Positions 13,455 to 26,454 of a DNA stretch of 64,000 nt are shown here, one piece after another. The notes below the pieces were generated by a model. It had not been told where the DNA came from and did not search any database. It saw only the letters and a program-made list of their open reading frames with translations. How positions within the stretch are numbered: position 1 is the first letter of the stretch; every line of letters starts with the position of its first letter. The DNA is taken from positions 100,561-164,560 of the forward strand of contig VWYX01000905.1 of NCBI GenBank assembly GCA_013396525.1, written 5' to 3'. Both the position numbers and the translations under genes were made by a program. Source of the DNA: Chaetorhynchus papuensis (lineage: Eukaryota; Chordata; Aves; Passeriformes; Rhipiduridae).

Positions 13455-13615
13455 GTGGGCTGCTCACAGCACTTGCCTGGAAGCCTTCAAGGCCCCAGTG
13501 AAGGGAGAGGCAACCTGGTCTAGTGGAAGCTGTCCCTGCCTGTGGCAGGAGGGTTGGAAACAGATGGTCCTTAGGTGTCTTCCAACTCAAGCCCTTCTAT
13601 GACTCTGTGATTCTC
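13455..13615 (+). mobile_element. CR1 LINE 3' end, plus strand
   Basis: A short, 5'-truncated CR1 tail. It carries the family pattern AACCTGGTCTAGTGGAAG, then CCTGTGGCAGGAGGGTTGGA, then TCTTCCAACTCAAGCCCTTC and an end in CTATGACTCTGTGATTCT. The left boundary is uncertain by tens of bases. Confidence 0.85.
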
Positions 13616-16600
13616 ACAACATCTGAACAGGAAAAAGCTACTTGATTGTCAAAGGGAAGTCAAGCCAGAGAGGACTCTGAGAAAAAAGCATGGTTCAAGT
13701 GGCACAGCAAATAAATGCCTAACACAGAAATACCTTATGAAGAGCACAGAGATGCTCTTTGCTGCTGGCCTGGCACAGTCAGATGTCAGGCTTCCACAGT
13801 GAGTAGGGCCCCACACTGCAGTCCTGTAGCAGTCCCTCTTGGCCAGACCAGCCAACCTAGGACACCATGGCCCAGGCCAAGCTCTCCAAGGCTGGGTGAG
13901 CCCTGCTGCCAGCCCACCCTGTCTCTCACAGGCTGGACCCTCTGTGTCTACAGTGTGTCCTGCCCGACAGGCCCCTTAGCTGGGCACTCTCCTGGACCCA
14001 CCACCTCCCAGTTCCAAAGGATCCAAACACAAAGAAAACTTCTAATAAACCTAGACTTGTTAGTCCTCCCTAGCTTTTTGTGCACCCATATGTTTGGAAA
14101 GTTTTGCCTGCTATTCATAAAATTGTAATTACAGTATACATCAAGCAGCTTTTCCAAAGTGTTATGCATAACCTCCTGTATGATAACAACAGCACATAGA
14201 GATGGCAAATTAGGACACTTATTTATATGTTTCTTCATCTTTGTAGTCTTCCACTCTGTGTGTGCCAATACGGTAACTTACCCTCTCAACCTTTTCAACC
14301 TTTTTTGCCAACTCATGCCACACAGAAAAGAGCATCTGAAATGTCCACTGAAGAGCTGGAAATTGAATGCAGGCAGCAAAAAGCAAAGATGACAAACTTG
14401 TCGTTTTGTTTATAACTTGTAGTATAGTGTTGTTTTCAAATACACGTTTCTGCACTGAATATATTAACATTTACTTAAGCAGGAGTCAACACTGAAAGTC
14501 ATTAGTACCCTCTACTGGTTTATTTTGTAGCAGCAGGCAATCCATCTGTCCTTGTCCTAGTGGCTCTATGCAGCCCATGTTCTTAATAGGATCTATGGCT
14601 AATTAAGAGAGATAATTATTCCTGAATAATTTACAAAAAAAAAAAAAAAAGAAAAGGAGGTGGAATTATAAAAAGAAATTAAAAGTTGGGCACGGTTTTA
14701 TCATCTGATAGGTGGATTACTCAGAGCAAAGCCCAGCTTGGAGTCTGTTACAAAGTCACACCAATCCAGCTGGCTTTGCCTGAAGAAAAGAGCTGACCAC
14801 AGTCTCTCTGCTGCTTTACAGGAATAATATGCCAGGACTTTTAAAACTGCCTGCTTTCAAGCCTTTAAAAAAGTGCTTAAATGCTGTGATCATTGTGAAT
14901 TTCCCATTAATTGCCATTAGATTCCCTTGCTGTCTATAAAAACCAGTCTTGAGCACACAGACATAAGGGTATAGACACAATAGACAGAGATGTGAAGACA
15001 GCAGAGCTCCCAAAGTCACTGCTTGTATTGTAAAAACTACCTGCTTCCCACTGCCAGCCACCAGCCCACATCAAACTTTCTGGGTGCACACATTGTCCAG
15101 CTCAATCCCTGCTCCAAGGCCCTAAATTAAAGACTGGTGCCCTTTATTCTGTGGGCCATGGTATCCCATTGTGCTACATCAAGGCACAGAGATACATCTC
15201 TGAATCAGAACACCACAGTAGGAATAAAGGACTGAAGAGAGAGTTGCTAAAAGCTGGTGGGGAAGATACTGACAGTGAGCGTTTTGTGCTACATTTTCAC
15301 AGGCTGGAACATAAACAATCTCGGTTCTCTCCATCCATTGGCTACAGAGGAAAAGATTTTTCCAACTAACTAAATTACGTCGGGATGGTTTAACATATCT
15401 GTGATGGTAATCAAAAGGAAAGATTATGTAACAGCCATCATTCTGTAACAAGAAATCACAATCTGTTATGATCCTCTGAACTCCTTTGAAATCTCTTGCT
15501 TGAGCCTTTTGCTAAGATATCATTCACTCCTGTGGAGCAGCAAGCCAGATCAACAAAAGATTAAGTGATTGAGAAGAAATACAGAAAAACTTTGTAACTC
15601 CAAACACCCCTCGGCCTTCACAGGCAGTTAAGAGTAATTTCTTCCTGTAAGTGCTTAGAAGGAGATGTACAAAGAGGACAATGAGAATAATGCAGTTTAT
15701 TTAATATCTTAGTGAAAAGCTAATGTGCAGTACCTGCTGACAAAGTTTAGGGTAACATCATAGGAAATAATAACATGAAACAACATTTTTAGCTTGTCAA
15801 GATCATTCCATTTCCATAGTAATGCAGCAAGGTTTTTAAAGTTTATTAGACCAGCAGACTCTAGAAGACAGGAAGCCCATTACAGTCCAAGCAAGAGGAG
15901 GTGCCTTCTATGGACATTTTATTTTAGAAACAGACCTTAAGCCTGAGTAGACTGTAAGTGCATTTCTGCTTTATTTTTATGATTGTGTATTATTTATGTT
16001 AATAACAAAAGTACCTAAAGATTCCAAAGATGGTCAGTACACAAATTCTAGATACTGGGTAAGCACATTTAACTTAAGGCAAACTGACAAGCTTTAATAA
16101 TTCGAGTTCATATTTTGATACAAAAATAGTATCAGTGTCCACTTTTTCAGAAATATCAGACGATGCTTTTAGCATGACTGTGAACTACACCCTAATCTTG
16201 TACAAAATCGGACTCTTAGTCAAGAGCTACTCTCCCTGCCTCAAATGGAATTGCATTATCTATGTACTGACAGGCTAGACAAACGTGAAGATGGAATTCT
16301 ATATAGCATGTGTGTTTGTCTATTCAGACATCACCCCACAACCTAATGAGATCTGAACCAAAAAGCTTTACTTAAGACTAAGCAGAGAAAAATATAACTG
16401 AATGTAACTTGAAATACAGAAAATTTATTTTCTTTTTAGTAGAGAACACATCTTTCATTAACCTATCATGACTTAAGGCTCTTTATGAAAAAAATTTACC
16501 TCTTCATATCTAGTTTGCTTCTGCAAGTCTGCAACGGCATTTCACATAATTTTGAAGTCCCTTAAAAATATCAACAAAATAAATTATTTTCTGAATGTCA

Positions 16601-17025
16601 AGAACTATAGTGACAGCTCCATCATCTAAAAAGCTGTGGTCACTATCTAAAAATAAAAAGTTCTCTCCGCTTTTTACAAGTATTAAAGGAACTATTTTCT
16701 CAGGGATTTTGCACTAGTGTCCATAGCTTCCTTTATCATCTGCTATGCATGTGATTAAGTGCCTTCCTTAGAGGCAAATTACAGAAGGCGAAGAAATGAG
16801 AGAAAACAGAGGTATAAACATGACTGGAGACAGATTTTGAGCTCGTAGCATGAGTTACAGAAAGTAATTTTGCTATTCCCATTTTGAAGAATACCAGTTT
16901 AAAGAAATTCCAGTTTTAAAGTCTTCCAGCCTGCAGAGTAATCTCTCATCTTTGGGAAAATCTTCCAACCATTAATACTGAAAAAATGCAGCTAGAAGCA
17001 ATAAAAGCAGAAAACTCTTCAGCAA
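13616..17025. other. Intergenic, no gene seen
   Basis: A GC-richer segment at about 13,740-14,020 produces overlapping open frames on both strands with no recognisable domains. A pure A run lies at about 14633-14650. Nothing else was recognised. Confidence 0.5.
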
Positions 17026-17031
17026 GAGGAC
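17026..17031. repeat. Target-site duplication GAGGAC, left copy
   Basis: Six bases immediately before the TG of the solo LTR. They match 17706-17711 exactly. Confidence 0.85.
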
Positions 17032-17705
17032 TGTCGCAGTGATCCGGCCCACTAGTGAACTGAGTGACAGCCAGTGGATAGACTTCCCCGCCCAGGACTC
17101 CGACTCTGGAGGCAGGGCCATGGTATAGATCACCTCCCACTGGGTGTCACTCCTGCAGCATCTCCTCTCCTCTTTCTTGAGTCTTCCTTGGTTCCCTGAT
17201 ATTCATTGGTGCCTTTACACAAACCTATTCATAAGGTTGGTTAATTTACGATGTATTAATTTCTGGAAAGTTCTCAGTAACTCCTTCCGTGGTTGGTTTG
17301 TTCGCCTAAGTTCCCCCCCTTGTTTTTCCCCTATTGGCTGTATGTCATTACCCTTCACTCACCCATTGGTCCGTTTTCTCCATGTCCCCCCCTCCTGTTC
17401 AGGTACAGAAAAGGGGCGAGGAAAAAGCCTCGCGCCCTTTTCGGGAGCTTGTCCTTTGGCTTACGTCTTCACTGCTGTTTTTCCTTCTTGGGGACAATAA
17501 AAGGCTGGAATTGTAAGCTCAGAAACTGGTCCTTCTTTCGCCCTTTGCCGCGGTCCTGTCGCTCAGCCTGCCTTTCTGAAGGAGCCAGCAGGCATTTTAA
17601 CAGCAGCAGACCTGAATTCACTTTGCCCCGCCAATCCCCGCCGGAGGTGGTGAATCTGACATCTCTGCCGAGGCTACTGGGCAGCCAAAAAGCAGCGACG
17701 TAGCA
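17032..17705 (+). mobile_element. Solo ERV LTR (ERVK-like), 674 bp
   Basis: The element begins TGTCGCAGTGATCC and ends CGACGTAGCA, so it has the TG...CA ends of a retroviral LTR. It is flanked on both sides by the identical hexamer GAGGAC (17026-17031 and 17706-17711), a 6-bp target-site duplication. Duplications of this size are typical of ERVK/alpharetrovirus-like integrations. A polyadenylation signal AATAAA sits at 17496-17501 and is followed by a GC-rich R/U5-like section. No gag, pol or env sequence is present, so this is a solo LTR left by recombination between the two LTRs of a provirus. The plus orientation is inferred from the polyadenylation signal. Open frames across it are incidental. 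The family name is inference; the ends and duplication are read directly. Confidence 0.85.
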
Positions 17706-17711
17706 GAGGAC
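17706..17711. repeat. Target-site duplication GAGGAC, right copy
   Basis: Six bases immediately after the CA of the solo LTR. They match 17026-17031 exactly. Confidence 0.85.
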
Positions 17712-20700
17712 TCCACCATTTGTAAGCCTTGCTGCACCCATCAAAACACACCCACATCGAGTAAAATTTCATCATGCCAAAACATGATGGCTATGCATGG
17801 CATCATCTACAGATTAATGTCATTGATCTACCAGGCATCCTAACTCATGACTAACACTGGCAGGTGCTTCTCTGCTGCGCTATTTTGATATAAAGGTGTT
17901 TTTTGATAGAAAGGGTGTGAATCTGAATTAAACCCTCCACAAAAGGCTGTGGTTGACAAGATTTTTTAGAAGGAAGTGCTCTGTGCCACAATCCAGTAGG
18001 TCAAAACATGAATCTGATCCAATACTTGGCCTCATTTGGATCAAGAACTTGTATACACTTTCCACACCTCTGGACAGTGCCTGGATCACACAGTAACATG
18101 GACTCTCTGTTTCTCTATTTCCTCTTTCTCCACCTGAAGCCATTTTACTTCACACAGCTAAAGAAAATTTCTTAGGAAAATTGGTAGGAAAAAGGAGAAG
18201 AGACAGTACTGTTGTTAGAGCACTCACTTAGCTAATCTAACCCCCAGCTCCATAAAATATTCATACAAAATTAAATAACTTCACAGAAGGAAAAACAGAA
18301 GCCTGGAGTACCTAATAAAAGTGTGTTATATTAGATCTGTTCTCCAGACCAGAAAATAAAGACACTAGAATTTATCCCGTTGAACATTCTATCCACTAAT
18401 TTAAGTGAAGAAACCTTTATAATTTGGTTTTTTCTCATTACATAGGATTGACTCCAGCTTTAGGGTTGGGTTTACCATGGAGCAGCATTAGATGTTTCCT
18501 TCTGTTTTGGGCTTAACTAGCTAATTAACTGTGTAGAACAGGAATCACACTTTTATTCCCCTCCTTGGCATTCTCTACTGATTAGGTAAGACTGCCTTTT
18601 GCTTATATTGCTGGATCCAGTGAATATTCTGCTTTGGGTTCAAACTTGCCAGTCTTTGCTAGAGAAGGCACTTACTGCTCCAACTAAACCTAATGGTTGA
18701 AAAGACATACACAAACTGATGGAATAGTTTGCTATACTGAAGACTAAAATAACACATAAAGGCTGAATGATCTTAACATTGGTGTCATAACGCTTCAAAT
18801 AAATCATTTAATTCCTGAGCATATTCTGTTGGAAAATATTTGTATGTCAAACATGTTACAGTGCAATATTTAATATATTGATATAAAACCAAAACAAGGA
18901 AGAGTAAATACCACAGCAGACAAATTTTTCTTGTGGTTCTGCCCAAATCAAGCAGTCACATTCTGCACTGCTAAAACAGTTGTAATTAACCTTTAATCCT
19001 AATTTTGAAAAGGTGATAATTTAATTTATATAGCTGTTCATATGCAAAATATTGTGCAACACTGGTGATTGCAAACCCTCTATGCTGAGGTGCACATTTG
19101 GAATCAGTCTTTTAAGCAAAATCCTTGAGAGAGGTACATTTTAGTTTATATCATAATGAATTCAAGGTAGAACTGAACAAATTCCATGTGAAGCTACCAT
19201 CCAAATTGCTTAGTTAAAACTGTAAATTGTGGATTCAGGTGTACACCTGCTTGCACACCAGAGTAGGAATTTCACACTCAAAGGCTTTCCCATTTTTGTC
19301 ATCGTAGCAGTGTAGATTGAACTTGCCTAGAAAAACAGATTTAGAAAGTGTGTGCAAACCCTTTGTTGACAAACTGTATTCCATTCGAGAAACAAATTAA
19401 AGTTTATATACTAGTGATCCCACTTCACATACCACACTGAGAGAACAAACCACTCTATAGCATCAATAAAAAGGATCCACACTGCATTACAAAAACTTGA
19501 GCCATTTTTCCTGGGTGCAAAAGGCAAATTGTTTGTGGGAGAAGGACTGGGGACTGCATCATTGCAAGAGAATTTGTCAGCCGGCTGTGGGGATAACAAA
19601 CCAGGTCTGAGGAGCTGAACTCCGAGGTTCAGAAGCAATGACTGAGAAGAGCACTTGGCGAAAGGGAATATTTGAGGCAGAAAATGAGAACGTGAAGAAA
19701 CATGCAAACAGTTTAAACGCCTCTGTTCAAACAAGAAGCAGTGCAGCACAAGTTCAGCTGTTAAACCACTGCTTTTGCGAAACATGAAGAATTCAGACAG
19801 CAGCTCACCGACACCCTGCCAGCACCAGCTGGGCATAAAAGCAGGAAAAAAATGAGTTGTTGCACAACTGCAGTGCAGCCTCTACATCGACCTGGCAGCA
19901 AAGTTGCATGAAGACAGGTAAAATTATGAAAAACTGATAATTTAGGACCTGAGCCTTCAGGAGCTGTCTAAGAGATTAAGAGTTTAAAATAAATAAATAC
20001 AATAAAAGTAAAACCTCACAGAACACATTTAATCTGCATTTCAGGTATTGGTGATAAGGTTGGAATAAACAGCTAATTACACTTTATAAAATGCATGTTT
20101 CAACTTTGCATGTTACAGGAGCTGGTTGCTTGTACTGACTTTGGAAACAGTCATTGCATTCCACTAGGCCTCACAGAGGCAGCCTAGCTGCATGCATTTG
20201 CATTCATTCCTCTCTAAACATTACTAAATCCAGGGAATTAGACTTGCATGCTCAATAAAGGGCTGTACATATTTTATAAAGAGCATATTGAAGATCCCGG
20301 ATAGAATGAGCTCTAGTGCAGCTGGCATTACCTGTATTACTTGCAGAGAACAAGTGCCAGTGACAGGTAGGGTACGAAGAAATTGACTTGGTATCCAGGA
20401 TAAACACCACATCTTTTTACTTGCAAATTGAAAGTGTTAGATATGGAAATTAGGAATAAACAAGAAATTCCAGCTGTGACTTTTCAGAGTAGATTTGTTC
20501 TTCGGTTTTATTTTTTTCAATATTTGCTTCTCTCATATATCTAGCCGGTCTTAAATGCACAAAAAATATCTGGATAAGAAAGATCTCCAATAGGAGATCT
20601 CACTTTGCACCTGATTATTTTTTCTCAAGTTTGAAATATTCATATCACTTTGAGGCATTTTGGCAAATAAAAATGAGAACAGTAAAACTTTCTACATTCT

Positions 20701-21282
20701 ATGAAGCATCTGAAATAGAAAGGTCTGGAGTCCTTCTCAGGCTGGTTTTCATCTTTCTCTTCTGTTCTGCCTAACAGAGATATCGTGCCTCACAGAGATG
20801 TTCTGCCTAGGTTTTATTCAGCCACACTAATTCAGAAGTCATTCTCCCTGTATAGGAGATTTTCCAACGGCTGATCACATGTTTTTTTTCCTTAGGTCAA
20901 CAAGCAGGCTTGACAGAGTTGAGAGGTCAATGTCACCCTTGGCATAAACAGTCACTGCACCAGCACAGCCGTCAGTGTTGACACCAGCACCTTAACTTGG
21001 ATGGGCTAAGCTTGTCTGCAAGGCCTTTTTGACAAACCATCCCAAGAAAGAGCTGCAATCTTGCCAAGACAACTTGTTGCAATATTTAACAAACCTAGAC
21101 TTAGTTTCCATAATATGGAGAAAAGCTAAGTAGTTAATTCTCATTCATGGAGATATTCTACGTGTCCTTTCACGAGTGTGAGAAGCTCAACACAAAAAAA
21201 AATTCAGTTTATGGGGTAATTAAAGCATAATGGAATGGGTCACCAAACACTTTTTTTTTCTTTCTCATAACACTCAATTACA
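17712..21282. other. Intergenic, no gene seen
   Basis: Unique-looking AT-rich sequence. The 426-bp minus-strand open frame at 19411-19836 has no recognisable domain, no flanking splice signal pattern I could tie to a gene, and is treated as chance. Nothing else is supportable. Confidence 0.5.
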
Positions 21283-22016
21283 GTCATCAGGCTTGAGAGA
21301 TCAACACATGCAAACTTCATCAAGCTGAACAAGGCCAAGTGTTGGGTCCTGCACCTGGACCGGGACAATTCCATACACAAACACAGGCTGGGTGGAAAAT
21401 GGATTGAGACCAGCCCTGCCAAGAAGGACTTGGTGCTGGTGGGTGAGAGGCTGGACATGACCCAGCCATGGGCACTCCCAGCCCAGAGAGCCAAACGTGT
21501 CCTGGGCTGCATCCAAAGCAGCGTGGGCAGCAGGGGAGGGAGGGGATTCTGCCCCTCTGCTCTGCTCTGGTGAGACCCCACCTGGAACAGGGCACCCAGC
21601 TCTGGGGTCCCAGCACAGGAAGGACAGGGACCTGTTGGAGTGGGTACAGAGAAGGCCATCAAGATGATCAGAGGGAGCACCCCTCCCACAAAGGCAGGTA
21701 AGGAGAGAGATGGGGCTCGGCCAGAAGAAGACTCTGGGAATACCTCGCAGCAGCCTTTCAGAACCTAAAAAGGGCCTATAAAAGAGCTGGAGAGAGACTT
21801 TTTACGAGGGCATGGAGCAATACAACAAAGTGTAACAACTTCAAACTGAAAGAGATTAAATTTAGTTTAGTTATTAAGAAGAAATTCTTTACTGTGAGGG
21901 TGGTGAAGCACTGGCAGAGGTTACCCAGACAAGTTGTCCCCTGCTCATGGCAGGAAAGTTGAACTAGATGATCTTTAAGGTCCCTTCCGACCCAAAATAT
22001 TCTACAATTTTATGAC
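21283..22016 (+). mobile_element. CR1 LINE fragment, plus strand, 0.73 kb
   Basis: Starts within the C-terminal part of CR1 ORF2 (AACAAGGCCAAGTGTTGGGTCC, then CTGCACCTGG) and runs to the 3' end (GGTCCCTTCCGACCCAAAATATTCTACAATTTTATG). Positions 21432-21588 are identical base for base to 40052-40208 in a second CR1 copy, although the flanking parts of the two copies are clearly diverged. It is 5'-truncated and inactive. Confidence 0.9.
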
Positions 22017-24423
22017 CAGGAGTGAAACAAGGAACTGAGTTGATCTGATATTTTATCTTCTTTTAAACAGCCAGATTTCTAACTCCAAAAAAACAATGCT
22101 GCTAGCAACAGTGTGGTCAGGAGCAGCAAGGCTTTGTCAGGCATCCAGCACCCACCCAGTCCTCAGCTGATGATGGCAGGCCATTAACTTGGCAACTCTG
22201 CACTCTTCTGCCCGCCCTCTGGCAGCCATTTCCTCCATGACAGCACTAAACTCACTTGCTGTCATAATGACAAACAGGTCTTTACTCCTTTGCCATGTCA
22301 GCTAACAAATTATGGAATGAAACTTTGGTACCTGAAGTCTCCAAACCCAAAAAGTAATTTTCATATTTTTCACAGAATGAGCTGTCAGAGCATTACCAAC
22401 CCAGATGCTACTAGATTCCAAATTGCTTAGTGCGTAATCTAAACTATATTGTTTGTGAAACATCTGCAATACATTCTGCAGTACCTGTACTACATATGAC
22501 AGTACAACATTCCTTATGGACTGTAGAACTCCAGGTCTGATGAGGTTTAAATTTTGTGCACGTGGTGAGCTCTTTGTCAAAACAGAAACACAGTCAAATA
22601 TGGACCTGTTTGGGAACGTTTTTGCTGCTTTTCTTAAGGAAATACAAATGGATGTTGCAGACCAAAATACCTCTTAGATGCAAGATGGATTGAGTAATCA
22701 AAGCAGTAGCTCCTGGGTCCAGAACAGGCAGCTGGTCAGAGCATCTACCTGGACTTGACAGGACAGGGTATGAATTCCTGGCCTTGGTCAAGAAGGGCAG
22801 GGTAACACCTGGGTTTCTCATAAGCTACATTAGTCCTCTCTTTCAGACATCTTTTCTTCTGTTTTTCTGCAGAAAAAGAAATCTTGGAGGACTAAGGTTT
22901 TATTTCAGTGTAAATTGTCTATAATCCCAGATTTCAAGATTTTATGGAGTAAAAAAAATCTTTACTGTCTAGGTTTTGTAGAAGATGATATACTTTCCCT
23001 GGGGTAGTATGAAAGTGCTTCAGTCTTAGAGCAAAAAAAAATGTGGTTTAGAATGTTTTGTAGGGCCAGTTTATTGCTTTATATTGGCTAGAGAACTCCC
23101 AGATTTATTGGTCTGAATTGCTTTCACACTGATGAGTCAGTCTTTTCAATGCTTCACCTCAAGATTGGAGTTTAGAGAATAATTTGTGTTTCCATTCAAG
23201 GTGGCAAGGCTCCCAAGGAATGATCGTTGTGAATTCGCTGGAAATAAAATAATCTTAATTATTCAAAACAATTTCACTCAGTTTCAACCACTCCAGATTT
23301 TCAAACTTGTTCCATTTGATGCTTTCATATGCAGAAAGTAAATACATTATTTCTATGTGCATAACTTTGGCTCAGAGTGCAAACCCCAGGGATAGTATGC
23401 AGCTCCGAATACACAGGTTACAAAAAATAATTTAATTTATAAGCTTTTAAGGCTGCATTAGCTCCATATTAATTTTTTCTGCACTTCTGCCTCTCCAGAT
23501 GTTGAAGCAATAGGAAATAATCCAGGAGGAGTTCTGATGCCACCTGTCACTATTAAGTGCTGTGAGCTGCAGCCACAAACTCTGCTCCACAGGTAAAAGT
23601 CTGAGGAGCTGTGACCTCTGTTTGTGGGTTTTGGGCACAGGAAAAAGTGGGTTTAGACTGGACAGTACCAACTTATTCTGCAGTACACATTTCTGCTAAG
23701 GTTCAGCCCAGCACAAGAAATAAAACCCAAGACAGATAATATGTAGGGTGAACACAGTGAGAAGAGATGTGAGAGATGCAACTGTCAGCTGCTCAATGAG
23801 ACTCTTCCATGAAACGAAGGAAACCACTGTATCTGAGCAAAGCAGGTGGACTCAGTGCATACCAAATACTTGGCTGCAAAACCAGTCATCTCGGTAGTCT
23901 AATGGCCAGAAGGAGCCAAATCCCAAAATGAAATATGAGCAGAACATTGCTAACAGATCACTAAAGTTCAAGTATCGAATAATGGGAACTGAGACCTGTT
24001 TTGAAACTCAATGTGCCTGAAGACTGAAGATCACAGATTTACTTACAAATCACGGAGGAGTGGCAGGCTATCTCTGCAGTTGTCCTGCAGGTATCTCCAG
24101 GTGTATCTCAGTGAAGAAAATAGTTCAAATGTTTCAGTTCCCCCAAGTATACTGGTATTTTTGCAGTACACTGTGATAAAGGGTTCATTTCTTATGCAGG
24201 GAATAGACCATTTTTACAAATTCCAAATATACCAAGCAAATTTCTAGGTAAACATTTCCCTGGTAACCATTCATCTGCCCATTCTGAACTGTGAGACTTG
24301 AATTCAAAAGTTTTTCTGCTCTGTCCAGCAGTGAAATAAACAGACCTTTTCTTAAAAAAGAACATCCCAGCAGCCAGAGTAATCATGTGGCCCTCAGGAT
24401 ACTTCCATTAGCGTTTGGTCATC
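22017..24423. other. Intergenic, no gene seen
   Basis: AT-rich spacer between a CR1 and an ERVL LTR. No exon, RNA gene or further repeat was recognised. Confidence 0.5.
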
Positions 24424-25030
24424 TGTGTTGGCTTCAGCTGGGGTAGAGTTAATTCTCTTCAGAGTGGATAGCGTGGGGCTGTTTTGGATTTGTGCTGAAC
24501 ACAGGGTTGATAATATGGAGATGTTTTCATTATTGCTGAGCAGGACTTACATAGAGCCAAGGCCTTTTCTGCTTTTCACACTGCCATGCTGGTGAGGAAG
24601 TTGGGGTTCAAGGGAGGTTGGGAGGAGACACAGCCAGGACAGGTGACCCCAGCTGACCAAAGGGATATTTCAGACCATATGGCATATTCCAGACCATATG
24701 GCATCATGCTCAGGATATGAATTGGGGGAAGAAGGAGAAAGGGGAAGACAGGTGTGATGGTGTTTGTCTTCCCAAGCAACCATTACGTGTGATTGGGCCC
24801 TGCTCTTCTGGAGATTGCTGAACACTTCCCAGCCCACAGGAAGCAGGGAATTAATTCCCTGTTTTGCTTTGGTTGTGTGCACAGCTTTTACTTACCCTAT
24901 TTAAGTGTTTTTATCTCAACCCATGAGTTTTCTGCCCTGTGCCCTTCTGATTCTCTCCCCAAACTTGCTATGTAGGAGTGAGTGAGTGGCAGCATGGGGC
25001 CGGGTTGCTGGCTGAGGTCAAATCATGGCA
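24424..25030 (+). mobile_element. ERVL-type solo LTR, about 0.6 kb, diverged
   Basis: Begins TGTGTTGGCTTCAGCTGGGG, followed by TAGAGTTAATTCTCTTCAGA, matching the 5' start of a common bird ERVL LTR family; a second member is at 57.7 kb (GGCTGAGATGGAGTTAATTTTC). It shares the internal signatures GCTGACCAAAGGGATA and, near the 3' end, TTTTATCTCAACCCATGAGTTT, and ends about GGTCAAATCATGGCA. The flanking pentamers (TCATC left, CCTTC right) match at only three of five positions, so the target duplication is decayed or the ends are off by a few bases. A 14-base segment, AGACCATATGGCAT, is repeated at about 24671 and 24692. No internal retroviral genes are attached. Confidence 0.78.
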
Positions 25031-26454
25031 CCTTCAAATTGTCTCACATACTCTCTATCCTGGACTGAGTTTCATTTAATACTTTCTCATTAGAAGCATT
25101 TCACTTTCTACAGATGGTTATTTAATTGAAGTGAGATTTGAACTTGAGTGCTGTATATGGAGCAAGTACTGTTTCCCCCTTTTTTTTTGATTTTAATACG
25201 AAACTACATCCAGTGGACTGAACTTTACTTCTGAAAGTTTAGTCACACCTGTTAAAGTCCCATGAAAATACATTTTGTCAAAAACACTCCCAACCAACTC
25301 ACACTTTAATTAAGCTGTGCCTCACAAAGGTGTCTAAGATGCATGATGGGAGCAAGACTTGACATGGAGAGACAATACTGAGGGAAAAAGAGACTCCGAG
25401 ATATCATCAAGGTATTCTCTGATTCCTTTAAAGCAATTCCATCTTTTCTATTTTCCGCTTAAAAGATGGGGTCAAAAATGTGGAGCCTTTTCTCCCTTCA
25501 GTGCCTTGCAGACATACTTAGGTATTGCTGATTGCTTCTCCTTCAAGAGCTAAAGAAATATGGAAGAGTCGTCTGGGAATGAGTCTCTCTATTCCCTTAT
25601 GAAAGATAACTATATGAAGCTTTTCACTTAGAGAGAAACTTATATAAGGTATTTCACGGTGATTTTGAAAAGTCATGCTAAGAAATAACAGTCCGTGTGG
25701 TATTAGAGACCCATAGCCCTAGAGAAGAAGCAAAAAGGGATTCCTACCATTCTTTTCCTGATTAGGGTCAAAACCTTAGAAACAAGTTAATTATCTAAAC
25801 CTTTTACACACACTGCTGAAGTGCAGATGATGTCCTTAGAAATAGTCCATGCTCATTCCCTCAAGTCTTCTTCAGGCTCTAAATTTAGCATCTTTTGCAA
25901 CGAGAATGCCACCTTTAAATGAAACTGGAAATTCTAAGAAGAAAATCTGAGAGCCAGGAGACAGAGCTTTAGCAGACATCAAACAGCTCAAAACAGACAT
26001 GAGGAGCAAATGTGTGATAATACTGGAATTTACAGTATGAATACAAGTGTAAACCAAGTCTGTGAACACCAAAATATTCCCAAAATGAAAAGATGTTTTC
26101 AAGGCACTATGAAATGTGTTGTCATAAAAGGCCAGAAAAATTTTGTCATTCATTAGGGATCCCTGTGATTTTGTATTTTCCAGTAAAACTGTGAAGTCCA
26201 GTTGACCATTATTTTTGTCAGAAAACAGACATAAAAAATTAATGCTTGGAAAATATTCTCCTATTTTTTCCTCATCAGGATTCAAATTCCTGCATTTAAC
26301 TTTTCAGGCAGATTTTAGAAAGCCTATTTTGGCTGAAAGACATCCGTTTCCATACCCTATAAATGATTCTGACTGTAAAAAGAAAAGAGACTGAGGTAAG
26401 AAAGACATTTCATTCTTGATTGCACAAGTAAGAAAATGGGGCAAATGGGACAAG
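25031..26454. other. Intergenic, no gene seen
   Basis: No supportable feature. The 137-codon minus-strand open frame at 25872-26285 has no recognisable similarity. Confidence 0.5.

Noticed and set aside
13715..14128. 137-codon plus-strand open frame in a GC-richer segment
   Set aside because: Pro/Ser/Cys-rich low-information translation with an overlapping open frame on the other strand; no family match.
17144..17744. Open frames of 91-136 codons across the solo LTR
   Set aside because: LTRs are non-coding. The frames match no retroviral protein and arise from the GC-rich LTR sequence.
19411..19836. 141-codon minus-strand open frame
   Set aside because: No recognisable domain, low-complexity composition bias or family signature, and no linked splice pattern. 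A frame of this length is plausible by chance in 64 kb.
25872..26285. 137-codon minus-strand open frame
   Set aside because: No similarity recognised and no neighbouring coding evidence.
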